A program made the translations under genes and the position numbers. Shown here one piece after another: positions 36,713 through 44,402 of a stretch of 64,000 nt of DNA. The notes under the pieces are model-generated. The model worked only from the letters and a program-made list of their open reading frames with translations, did not search any database and had not been told where the DNA came from. Within the stretch, counting starts at the first letter, position 1. Each line of letters opens with the position of its first letter. This DNA comes from Roseomonas sp. OT10 (GTDB taxonomy: Bacteria > Pseudomonadota > Alphaproteobacteria > Acetobacterales > Acetobacteraceae): NCBI RefSeq assembly GCF_020991085.1, contig NZ_CP087719.1, positions 558,001 through 622,000 on the forward strand. The letters run 5' to 3'.

Positions 36713-37459
36713 TCAGGTCAGGGCGCGGAGGGTGATCTCCGCGCCCAGGCCCAGCAGCCCGAGGAAGAAGCAGAGGCGGAAGGTCTCCGCCCGCACGCGG
36801 GAGCGCAGCCGGCCGCCCAGCAGCATGCCCAGCAGGGCCGGGACCAGGGCCAGGAGCGAGGCGCCGACCGAGGGCATGGGCAGGGCGCCATGCCAGGCCA
36901 GCCCCGCGCCCAGCGCCAGGGTGGAGACGGTGAAGGACAGGCCCAGCGCCTGGACCAGCGCGTCACGCTCCAGCCGTAGCGCCGCGAGGTAGGGCACGGC
37001 CGGCAGCACGAAGACGCCGGTGGCCCCCGTGACCAGCCCCGTGGCCATTCCCACGAGCGGGCCGGCCCAGGCCTCCGCCTGCGGCGCCACGTGGAAGCGC
37101 CAGCGGGTCAGGCCGAGCCCGGCATAGGCGAGCAGGGCGATCCCCAGGCCGGCCTGGGCCAGCCCCGCATGGTCTCCCGCCAGCAGGCCCGACCCGGCCC
37201 AGCTTCCCGCCACGATGCCCAGCATCATGGTCGCGAGCCGCCGCAGCAGCGGCCCGAACCGGGGGCCGGCCGCAAGCTGCCACAGATTCGTCACCAGCGA
37301 AGGCACCAGCAGCAGCGCGGCCGCTTCGGCCGGAGCCATGGCCATCCCCAGGAGTCCCATCGCCACGGTGGGCAGGCCCAGGCCGATCACCCCCTTCACC
37401 AGCCCGGCCAGGAGAAAGGTGGCGGCAATGAGGGGGAGGTGCGCCGGGAGATCCGTCAT
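36713..37459 (-). CDS. TSUP (TauE/SafE) family membrane permease
   Basis: A 248-residue protein of about eight hydrophobic helices. AGLVKGVIGLGLPTVAMGLLG is the first TauE/SafE half motif and GMATGLVTGATGVFVLPAVPYL the second. Members export or import sulfite, sulfoacetate or other organosulfur and carboxylate anions; the substrate is unknown here. It is divergent from a LysR regulator across 91 bp that contains a dyad, so it is likely a target of that regulator. Confidence 0.9.
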   Translation of the reverse strand: MTDLPAHLPLIAATFLLAGLVKGVIGLGLPTVAMGLLGMAMAPAEAAALLLVPSLVTNLWQLAAGPRFGPLLRRLATMMLGIVAGSWAGSGLLAGDHAGLAQAGLGIALLAYAGLGLTRWRFHVAPQAEAWAGPLVGMATGLVTGATGVFVLPAVPYLAALRLERDALVQALGLSFTVSTLALGAGLAWHGALPMPSVGASLLALVPALLGMLLGGRLRSRVRAETFRLCFFLGLLGLGAEITLRALT

Positions 37460-37514
37460 GGGCCGGAGGTTGCGGCTGGCGGGGGCCGATGCACAATGCG
37501 GGATTGGCAGCGCC

Positions 37515-37537
37515 AGCCTTCGGCCTTGGCGAAGGCT
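37515..37537 (+). promoter_or_regulatory. LysR-type dyad between the TSUP and lysR genes
   Basis: AGCCTTCG-GCCTTGG-CGAAGGCT is a perfect 8-bp inverted repeat with a 7-bp centre. It includes a T-N11-A core (TCGGCCTTGGCGA). It ends 13 bp before the LysR gene start and lies 55 bp from the TSUP start, as expected for an autoregulatory and divergent-activation site. Confidence 0.5.
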
Positions 37538-37550
37538 GAAAGGGCCCGCC

Positions 37551-38465
37551 ATGCATCTCGACCTCACCGACCTCCGCCTGTTCCTGCATGTCGCGGAGGC
37601 GGGCAGCATCACCGCGGGCGGGGCGCGGGCCGGGCTGGCCCTCGCCTCGGCCAGCGCCCGTATACGCGATATGGAGGTCCAGGTCGGCGTGCCGCTGCTG
37701 GAGCGGGGCCGGCGCGGCGTGCACCCGACCCCGGCCGGCACGACCCTGCTGCACCACGCCCGGCAGGTGCTGGGGCAGGTCGAGCGGATGCGCGGGGAGC
37801 TGGGCGAATACGCCCACGGGCTGAAGGGCCATGTGCGGCTGCTGGCCAATACCGCCGCCGCCTCGGAGTTCCTGCCGGAGCTGCTGGCCGGCTTCGTCGT
37901 GGCGAACCCGCAGGTGGACGTGGATCTCGACGAGCGCCCGAGCCCGGAGGTCGCCCGCGCCGTGGCGGAGGGGCAGGCCGATCTGGGCGTCGCGGCCGGG
38001 CATGCCGACCTCACTGGGCTGGAGCGCCACCTGTTCCGCCTGGACCAGCTCGTCCTCGCCCTGCCGCCGGGCCACGCGCTGGCCGGGCGGGAGCGCATCG
38101 CCTTCGCCGAGGCCCTGGGCGGCGACCTGATCGGCCTGGCCGGGGACAGCGCGCTGCACCGCCATCTGTTGGAGCAGGCCCGGCGGGTGGGCGGGCGCAT
38201 GCGCCTGCGTGCCCGCGTCCATGGGCTGGAGGCGGTCTGCCGCATGGTCGCGCTCGGGGCGGGAATGGCCGTAGTGCCGGATGCGGCGGCGCGGCGCTGG
38301 CTGGGGGGCGGCCCGGGTGCCGTGCCGCTGACCGATGCCTGGGCCGAGAGGCGGCTGTACCTCGTGGCGCGACGGATGGAGGAGCTGCCCTCCCACGCCC
38401 GCCGCCTCGCCGCCCACCTGCTCGGCGGGCAGCGGGTGGCCGTCAGTCCCGCGGCCGTTCGCTGA
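37551..38465 (+). CDS. LysR-type transcriptional regulator
   Basis: A 304-residue regulator. The N-terminal winged helix-turn-helix is MHLDLTDLRLFLHVAEAGSITAGGARAGLALASASARI with LLERGRRGVHPTPAG following. The C-terminal half is the periplasmic-binding-protein-like effector domain (VRLLANTAAASEFLPELLAGF, DLGVAAGHADLTGL, MVALGAGMAVVPDAA). ATG 37551 follows AAGGG at eight bases. Its likely target is the divergent TSUP gene. Effector unknown. The last 23 bp overlap the converging RlpA-like gene. Confidence 0.9.
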   Translation: MHLDLTDLRLFLHVAEAGSITAGGARAGLALASASARIRDMEVQVGVPLLERGRRGVHPTPAGTTLLHHARQVLGQVERMRGELGEYAHGLKGHVRLLANTAAASEFLPELLAGFVVANPQVDVDLDERPSPEVARAVAEGQADLGVAAGHADLTGLERHLFRLDQLVLALPPGHALAGRERIAFAEALGGDLIGLAGDSALHRHLLEQARRVGGRMRLRARVHGLEAVCRMVALGAGMAVVPDAAARRWLGGGPGAVPLTDAWAERRLYLVARRMEELPSHARRLAAHLLGGQRVAVSPAAVR

Positions 38466-38976
38466 CCGCCATGGCGGCGCGCTGGCCGGCGAGGCCGGTG
38501 CCCTCGCCCAGCCGGAAGCTGCCATCGGCCTGCGGCACCGCCAGGGGCGCCACCTGCACCCGGGTGCCGGCGGACACCATCTGGATGAAGCGGGCGCTGC
38601 CAGGGCTGAGGTCGAGCAGCCGGTCATCGCCACGCGGCATGAGGTCCTGCACCTGCACCATGGTGACGCGGCCGTTCTCCAGGTTCGTCACGCGCAGCGT
38701 GGTGCCCAGCGGCAGGGTGCTGCTCGCGGCGATCGCCGCCTCCGGGTCGAAGCGCTCGCCATTGGCCATGCGCTCGCCGGGGGTGCGGGCCATGACCCCC
38801 GCCTCGCCCTGGCGCAGCCGGCCGGAACGGTCATTGCCCTGCGGGCCAAGGAGCCGGGCGCCGGGGCGCGTCAGCTCCACCACCGACCCCGACGGCTCCT
38901 GCGGACCAGCCGCCATGAGGGTCATCGCCGAAAGGCTTAGCCCCAATGTGAGAAGCAGCCGGCACCACGTTGTCAT
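38443..38976 (-). CDS. RlpA-like double-psi beta-barrel exported protein
   Basis: A 177-residue protein with signal peptide (WCRLLLTLGLSLSAMTLMAAG). Its core resembles the RlpA barrel: GERMANGERFDPEAAIAASSTLPLGTTLRVTNLENGRVTMVQVQD, then LLDLSPGSARFI. RlpA proteins bind or cleave glycan strands at the septum. Here the usual NDRGPF is replaced by QDLMPR and no SPOR domain follows, so enzyme activity is uncertain. It converges on and overlaps the lysR gene end. Confidence 0.75.
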   Translation of the reverse strand: MTTWCRLLLTLGLSLSAMTLMAAGPQEPSGSVVELTRPGARLLGPQGNDRSGRLRQGEAGVMARTPGERMANGERFDPEAAIAASSTLPLGTTLRVTNLENGRVTMVQVQDLMPRGDDRLLDLSPGSARFIQMVSAGTRVQVAPLAVPQADGSFRLGEGTGLAGQRAAMAVSERPRD

Positions 38977-39118
38977 CGTTCAACCTCCGAACCATAGGAT
39001 AGCCCGGTTCGGGGGGTTGGGATGCGGCCTCGGCCGCCCTCGCTGCAATGTGCACGGACTGTGGCATCCACAGCCCACCCTTCCGGCCCCCCGGCCGGGG
39101 CGGGCGTGGCGCGGAGGT

Positions 39119-39355
39119 TCAGCCCGGCGCGTCGGAGGAAGCGGGAACGTGCTGGTGCGCCGCCTGCCATTGCCGCTGCACCTCCTCGTGCACGGCGGCG
39201 CTGGACTGGCCCGGCCGGACGATGACGGTGGCGCCGTTCAGGCTGAAGCGATGCGGCTGGCGGGTGCGGTCCGCCTTCTCGACACAGCGCGCGATGACGT
39301 GCGGCAGGTAGTCCGTGGGCTGCGTCGGGTAATCGTGGATCTCGGACTCGGTCAT
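39119..39355 (-). CDS. Small hypothetical protein
   Basis: A 78-residue protein starting MTESEIHDYPTQPTDYLP. The middle (HRFSLNGATVIVRPGQSSAAVHEEVQRQW) looks like a folded beta-alpha unit. No family is recognised. GGGAGG stands six bases before the ATG, and codon use fits a real gene. It lies between the RlpA-like and ATC-hydrolase-like genes. Confidence 0.65.
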   Translation of the reverse strand: MTESEIHDYPTQPTDYLPHVIARCVEKADRTRQPHRFSLNGATVIVRPGQSSAAVHEEVQRQWQAAHQHVPASSDAPG

Positions 39356-39431
39356 CGTCGTCCTCCCTGTTCGGGCTCTGCGGCCTCTCGGAACAGAAGG
39401 TAGCCGGGTTCCGTCCGACGGGAAGGGGGCC

Positions 39432-40013
39432 TCAGCCCGCCGCCGTGCCGCCGGGGCCACCCCCGGGCGAGCCCGGGGCGAAGGTCAGCCGGCAGCACCC
39501 CTCCTCGCCCGGCACCCAGGTCTCGGCCGAGAAGCCGACGCCGCTGGCGCCGAACACCCCATGATCGGCCCGGCCGGCGATGCGGCAGAGCAGGGCGATC
39601 TCCGCCTCGCTGCGCCCGTCCTCCTCCCAGGCCTCCTTCAGCGGGCAGCGCCGCACCAGCACCCGCACCGTCCCATCCGTCCGCGCGCGGATGGCGTGCG
39701 GGAAGAGGCGGCCCCAGTCCGGGCTGGCACGGGTCAGGAAGGTCTCGGCCACCCGCATCGGCGTCGGTGCCGCAAGCCCGGCGAAGAGCGCCTGGCCGGC
39801 GGCTGCACCGCGCCGCTCGATCGCCGCGGCGAGCAGGCGCTCCGCCTCCGCTTCGCCATGCGCCTCGCGCAGGGTGAGGTAGAGATCCCAGTAGAGCCGG
39901 CCGCGCGCCTTGAAGGCGGCGTCGAGCTCCGCCGCCAGCCGTGCCGCCCGCTCCTCCGGCGAAGGCTCCTCCGCGGGCAGGGCGGGGGAAGGGATCTCGC
40001 GCTCGTCGTCCAT
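39432..40013 (-). CDS. L-2-amino-thiazoline-4-carboxylate hydrolase-like protein
   Basis: A 193-residue protein resembling the ATC_hydrolase family, which opens the thiazoline ring in bacterial L-cysteine production. Family-like positions: an N-terminal helical region, VLVRRCPLKEAWEEDGRSEAEIALLCRIAGRADHGVFG (C-P, then L-C and the D-x-G), and the C-terminal ETWVPGEEGCCRLTF. Activity in this protein is not shown. A cysteine synthase operon lies just beyond on the opposite strand, a suggestive but unproven link. Confidence 0.65.
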   Translation of the reverse strand: MDDEREIPSPALPAEEPSPEERAARLAAELDAAFKARGRLYWDLYLTLREAHGEAEAERLLAAAIERRGAAAGQALFAGLAAPTPMRVAETFLTRASPDWGRLFPHAIRARTDGTVRVLVRRCPLKEAWEEDGRSEAEIALLCRIAGRADHGVFGASGVGFSAETWVPGEEGCCRLTFAPGSPGGGPGGTAAG

Positions 40014-40181
40014 GGCCGGATGATGCGCCGGGTTTGGGAGGCGTCAATCGCTCCCGGCGGAGGCGGCACGGGCCCGACGCGGTAAAGCACGATTCACGAT
40101 CGTGTTTGCGCGCGGGGTGTTGTGGACGGGCGGGAGCCGTGCCCACATGCGCGGCGAACGAACTCCCATGGAGGAATGCGC

Positions 40182-40832
40182 ATGCTGCAGCTCGGACAGG
40201 TGGCCCCGGATTTCGAGGCGGAGACCACCCAGGGGAAGATCCGCTTCCACGAATGGCTGGGCGACAGCTGGGGCGTGCTGTTCAGCCACCCCAAGGACTA
40301 CACCCCCGTCTGCACCACCGAGCTGGGCATGACCGCCCGGCTGAAGCCCGAATTCGACCGCCGCGGCGTGAAGGCCATCGGCCTGTCGGTGGACACGCTG
40401 GACCGCCATGCCGGCTGGGAGGCGGATATCGTGGAGACCCAGGGGACGGCGGTGAACTTCCCCATCATCTCCGACCCCGACAAGACCGTCAGCAACCTCT
40501 ACGGCATGATCCATCCGGAGGCCGATCCGGCGGTGACGGTGCGCACCGTCTACGTGATCGATCCGAACAAGAAGATCCGGCTGATGCTGATCTACCCGCC
40601 CAGCGCCGGCCGCAACTTCGACGAGGTGCTGCGGGTGATCGACAGCCTGCAGACCACGGACCGGCACAAGGTGGCGACGCCGGTGAACTGGAAGCCGGGC
40701 GACAAGGCCATCGTGCTCGCCTCGCTCTCGGACGAGGATGCGAAGAAGCAGTTCCCGCAGGGCTTCACCACCGAGAAGCCCTATCTCCGCTGGGTCGAGC
40801 TGCCGCCCACCGTGACCAAGGAGGGGGCGTGA
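40182..40832 (+). CDS. 1-Cys (Prx6-type) peroxiredoxin
   Basis: A 216-residue thiol peroxidase. The peroxidatic Cys is in SHPKDYTPVCTTELG, preceded by the conserved P-x3-T. The long C-terminal domain (FDEVLRVIDSLQTTDRHKVATPVNWKPGD) is the Prx6 type. No resolving Cys of the typical 2-Cys class is seen. ATG 40182 is chosen because GGAGG is seven bases upstream; an ATG two codons earlier is too close to it. The stop overlaps the cysK start (GTGA), so the three genes to cysE form one operon. Confidence 0.94.
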   Translation: MLQLGQVAPDFEAETTQGKIRFHEWLGDSWGVLFSHPKDYTPVCTTELGMTARLKPEFDRRGVKAIGLSVDTLDRHAGWEADIVETQGTAVNFPIISDPDKTVSNLYGMIHPEADPAVTVRTVYVIDPNKKIRLMLIYPPSAGRNFDEVLRVIDSLQTTDRHKVATPVNWKPGDKAIVLASLSDEDAKKQFPQGFTTEKPYLRWVELPPTVTKEGA

Positions 40833-41851
40833 GCTACCCCACCGGCTTCGCCGACGGATTCTGGGGTGCGGTCGGCCGCACCCCGCTGATCCGGCTCAAG
40901 CGCGCCTCGGAGCTGACCGGCTGCGAGATCCTGGGCAAGGCGGAGTTCATGAACCCGGGCGGCAGCGTGAAGGACCGCGCCGCCCTGGGCATCCTGGGCG
41001 ACGCCGTGCAGCGCGGCCTGCTCACCCCCTTCCGGCCGGGCACGGTGGTGGAGGGGACGGCGGGCAATACCGGCATCGGGCTGACGCTGGCCGCCAATGC
41101 GCGCGGCTGGCGCTCCGTCGTGGTGATGCCGGAGACGCAGAGCCGCGAGAAGATCGACTTCCTGCGCATGATCGGCGCGGACCTGCGGCTGGTGCCGGCC
41201 AAGCCCTATGCGGACCCCGGCAACTACGTCCACTTCTCGCGCCGCCTGGCGGAGGAGCTGGCGCAGGAGGGGCCGACGATCTGGGCCAACCAGTTCGACA
41301 ACCTCGCCAATGCCCATGCGCACGAGCAGACCACGGGACCGGAGATCTGGGAGCAGACGGAGGGGCGGATCCACGCCTTCACCTGCTCCTGCGGCACCGG
41401 CGGCACGCTGGCGGGCACGGCACGGGCGCTGAAGGCCCGCAACCCGGAGATCCGCATCGTGCTGGCCGATCCGCTCGGCAGCGCGCTCTACAGCTGGAAG
41501 AAGACGGGGACGGTCAAGGCGTCGGAGGGCAACTCCGTCACCGAGGGCATCGGCCAGGCCGCGCGCGTTCCGGGCAACCTGGAAGGCGCGCCGATCGACG
41601 ACGCGGTGCAGATTCCCGATGACGAGGCGCTGGCGGAGGTCTTCCAGCTCCTGGCCGAGGAAGGGCTGAGCATCGGCGGCAGCGCGGGCATCAACGTCGC
41701 CGCCGCCATCCGCGTGGCGCGCGACCTCGGGCCCGGCCATACCGTCGCGACCATCCTGTGCGACGGTGGCTCGCGCTACCAGTCCAAGCTCTTCAACCCG
41801 GACTTCCTGCGGGAGAAGGGGCTGCCCGTCCCGTCCTGGCTGGCGGGCTGA
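40829..41851 (+). CDS. cysK: Cysteine synthase (O-acetylserine sulfhydrylase)
   Basis: A 340-residue PLP fold-type II enzyme that makes cysteine from O-acetylserine and sulfide. PLP lysine is in [32 protein letters not shown] binds the substrate carboxylate; [16 protein letters not shown] binds PLP phosphate; [16 protein letters not shown] and [15 protein letters not shown] close the fold. The GTG start at 40829 overlaps the peroxiredoxin stop and follows AGGAGG. It is longer than standard CysK because of an inserted segment ([15 protein letters not shown]). The next gene, cysE, supplies its substrate. Confidence 0.93.
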   Translation: MSYPTGFADGFWGAVGRTPLIRLKRASELTGCEILGKAEFMNPGGSVKDRAALGILGDAVQRGLLTPFRPGTVVEGTAGNTGIGLTLAANARGWRSVVVMPETQSREKIDFLRMIGADLRLVPAKPYADPGNYVHFSRRLAEELAQEGPTIWANQFDNLANAHAHEQTTGPEIWEQTEGRIHAFTCSCGTGGTLAGTARALKARNPEIRIVLADPLGSALYSWKKTGTVKASEGNSVTEGIGQAARVPGNLEGAPIDDAVQIPDDEALAEVFQLLAEEGLSIGGSAGINVAAAIRVARDLGPGHTVATILCDGGSRYQSKLFNPDFLREKGLPVPSWLAG

Positions 41852-42495
41852 TGCTGCGCGAGCTGCGGGAGGTGGGCCACACGATCCGGGTGCGCGATCC
41901 GGCGCGCCCGGGCCGACTGGAGACGGTGCTCTGCTACGCAGGGCTGCACGCGGTGCTGTGGCACCGGCTGGCGCATGCGCTGTGGCGGCGCGGCTGGCGC
42001 ACCACGGGGCGCTGCGTCTCCCACCTCTCCCGCTTCCTGACGGGGATCGAGATCCACCCCGGCGCCCGGATCGGCCGGCGGCTGTTCATCGACCATGGCA
42101 TGGCGGTGGTGATCGGCGAGACGGCGGAGATCGGCGACGACGTGCTGATCTACCACAACGTCACCCTGGGCGGGCTGACCACGCGCCCCGGCAAGCGCCA
42201 CCCCACCATCGGCAGCAACGTCACCATCGGCGCCGGCGCCCAGGTGCTGGGGCCCATCCGGGTCGGCCCCGGGGCCAGCATCGGCGCGAATGCAGTGGTG
42301 GTGCGCGACGTGGAGGCGGGAACGGTCGTGGTCGGCATCCCCGCCAAGCCCCCGGAACACCCCTCCGTGCCCGCCACCGGCCCAGGCTACGGACTGACCC
42401 CCGGCCTGGCCGACCCGGTGGAGGAGGAGATCGCGGCGCTGCGCCAGGAGCTGGCCGCGCTGCAGGCCCGGCTGGAACGCCGGCCGGTCCCCTGA
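41851..42495 (+). CDS. cysE: Serine O-acetyltransferase
   Basis: A 214-residue left-handed beta-helix acetyltransferase that makes O-acetylserine. Hexapeptide repeats run through [43 protein letters not shown] and [31 protein letters not shown]. The catalytic His/Asp are in [14 protein letters not shown]. The short N-terminal region is the EpsC-like small form. The ATG shares its A with the cysK stop (TGATG). The TGA stop at 42493 is also the end of repeat copy E. Confidence 0.95.
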   Translation: MLRELREVGHTIRVRDPARPGRLETVLCYAGLHAVLWHRLAHALWRRGWRTTGRCVSHLSRFLTGIEIHPGARIGRRLFIDHGMAVVIGETAEIGDDVLIYHNVTLGGLTTRPGKRHPTIGSNVTIGAGAQVLGPIRVGPGASIGANAVVVRDVEAGTVVVGIPAKPPEHPSVPATGPGYGLTPGLADPVEEEIAALRQELAALQARLERRPVP

Positions 42496-42921
42496 TACGG
42501 ACGGCGGGATGCCCTGATCCGTGCCGGCGCGGGGTGCGCCCGTGGCCCCGGGGGCAAGGCCCTGCCTCGCCCCCGATACCCCCACTCCGCCAGGACCCTG
42601 CGGGCCCTGGACCCATTTGGCGCTGCCGCGCGGATGACTGCGACGGGGTCGAGGCGCCGAGGAGCCATGCTCCTCGGCGGGTACGGCCGCAGCTCTCGCT
42701 GACGCCTACAACTCTTTTCTGGAGTCCCGCCTGTCCGCGCTCCGTCAGGGTTCAGCCCGCAGGTTGACTCCTACCGCGAAGAGCCAACTCCCAGCGGGGT
42801 CCGGGGCCTGCTTGTGGTCCCGGCAGGGGAGGGGCCGGGACGGGGATCGACGCACGGCGTCGATGCCGCAGGCCGGCGTCCCCTCCCGGTCCGCCGCTGG
42901 AACACGCAGAACAACGGATCA
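42493..42921 (-). repeat. Dispersed multi-hairpin element, copy E (inverted)
   Basis: Copy E is in the opposite orientation to the others. Its plus-left end, TGATACGGACGGCGGGATGCCCTGATCCGT, includes the cysE stop and closely matches the inverted right end of copy C. The CGCCGAGGAGC-ATG-GCTCCTCGGCG stem and the GGGGGC...GCCCCC stem are kept. The usual palindrome is altered: one side is replaced by a segment with its own hairpin, ATCGACG-CACGG-CGTCGAT (42846-42864). The other terminus is shortened to TGATCCG. Nothing else is seen in the gap to the MFS gene at 43009. Confidence 0.82.
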
Positions 42922-43008
42922 TTCCCGCCGGCCCGCCGCGCCGTTCGGGCGCGGCATCCGGGGTCCTGGCGGTCCCGGGGTGCAGCGGGGCGCGCCTGGC
43001 CGTCGCGT

Positions 43009-44172
43009 TCAGCGCCGGCGCCAGGCATCTGCGGCCAGTGCCAGCAGCACGCCCAGCAGCATGACCAGGGCCATCGGCGTGGCCCGGCCCTCGCCGATCA
43101 GCCCCACCGCCATGCTGCCCATGGCCGCCATGGCATATTGCAGCGTCCCCAGCAGGGCCGAGGCGGAGCCCGCCCGCGCCCCGTGCCGGGCCAGGGCGCC
43201 GACCGCGGCATTGGGCAGGATCAGGCCGCTGGTCGCCAGGGCGAGGACCGCCGGCACGAAGATGCCCGGCAGCCCGCCGATCCCCGTCAGGGCGCCGGCC
43301 AGCAGCAGTAGCACCGCCGCCGCGGCCGTCAGGGTGGCACCGGTGATGACGCGTCCCGGTCCGAAGCGCGCGACCAGCCAGGGGTTGAGCTGCGAGGCGC
43401 CGATGAAGCCGCTGGCGGTGACGGCGAAGAGCAGCGCGAAGCTGCGCGGCGACAGGCCGAAGCCGTTGATGAACAAGGCCGGGGCGGCGCTGATGAAGGC
43501 GAAGACCGTGAACATGGCCGCGCCGCCCAGCAGCGCATGCGCCATGAAGGAGCGGTCGCGCGCCACCTCGATGTAGCGCGCCAGGAGGCCCGTGGCGCCC
43601 AGTCGGGTGCGCAGCTCCACGGGCAGGGTGTCGGGCAGCAGGCGCCAGACCAGCAGGGTGGAGGCGAGGCCATAGGCCGCGCTCACCCAGAAGATCGCCC
43701 GCCAGCCCGCCAGGTCCAGCAGCAGTCCGCCCAGGGTCGGCGCCAGGATCGGCGCCACACCCATGACCAGCATCAGCCGCGACATCAGCCGGGCGGAGGC
43801 GAGCCCCTCGGTCAGGTCGCGCACCACCGCGCGCGGGATGACCGCGCTGGCTGAGCCACCCAGCGCTGCGAGCAGGCGGAACAGCGACAGGCTGGCCATG
43901 TCGGTGGCCAGGGCGCAGCCGATCGAGGCGGCGGTGTAGATCGCCGTCCCCACCAGCAAGGGGGCGCGGCGCCCGAAGCGGTCGGCGAGCGAGCCCTGCA
44001 CGATCTGGCCGCAGGCCAGGCCGAGGAACCAGGTGGCCAGGGTGACCTGCGCCGTCCCGGCCGCGCTGTGCAGGCTCGCCTCGATCGCCGGGAAGGCGGG
44101 CAGGTACATGTCGGTGGAGATCGGCCCGATCGCCGTCAGGAAGCCGAGCAGCAGGGGAAGCCAGGAGGGCAT
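43009..44172 (-). CDS. Bcr/CflA-type MFS drug-efflux transporter
   Basis: A 387-residue transporter with 12 hydrophobic helices. LTAIGPISTDMYLPAFPAIEASL is the Bcr/CflA opening, followed by the motif GSLADRFGRRAPLLVG, the motif-C region MLVMGVAPILAPTLGGLLLDLAGWRAIFW, and SGLILPNAAVGALARHGARAGSASALLGTLQY. The family exports bicyclomycin, sulfonamides, chloramphenicol or cysteine-pathway compounds; the substrate here is unknown. Start ATG 44172; a long non-conserved upstream stretch was not included. Confidence 0.92.
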   Translation of the reverse strand: MPSWLPLLLGFLTAIGPISTDMYLPAFPAIEASLHSAAGTAQVTLATWFLGLACGQIVQGSLADRFGRRAPLLVGTAIYTAASIGCALATDMASLSLFRLLAALGGSASAVIPRAVVRDLTEGLASARLMSRLMLVMGVAPILAPTLGGLLLDLAGWRAIFWVSAAYGLASTLLVWRLLPDTLPVELRTRLGATGLLARYIEVARDRSFMAHALLGGAAMFTVFAFISAAPALFINGFGLSPRSFALLFAVTASGFIGASQLNPWLVARFGPGRVITGATLTAAAAVLLLLAGALTGIGGLPGIFVPAVLALATSGLILPNAAVGALARHGARAGSASALLGTLQYAMAAMGSMAVGLIGEGRATPMALVMLLGVLLALAADAWRRR

Positions 44173-44402
44173 GGTCGTCCGGGAGGAAAAAGGGGGAGGG
44201 CGTCGCCTGCCCTGCCGGCTTCCGATGCCCAAGCCGGCCGCCCGGGGCAACCCCCGATGGCCGGTCCCGCGTGTCCCGGCGCCGGATCGTGGCGAGGCGC
44301 CGCCCTTCCGCCGCGGCGGATCCGCCTTGGCGGGGGAGAGGGCCGTGGCCTTCGCCGCCGCGTGGGCCGGCCGGCCGGCGCCCGTTGGGGGCGCCGTGCG
44401 CC

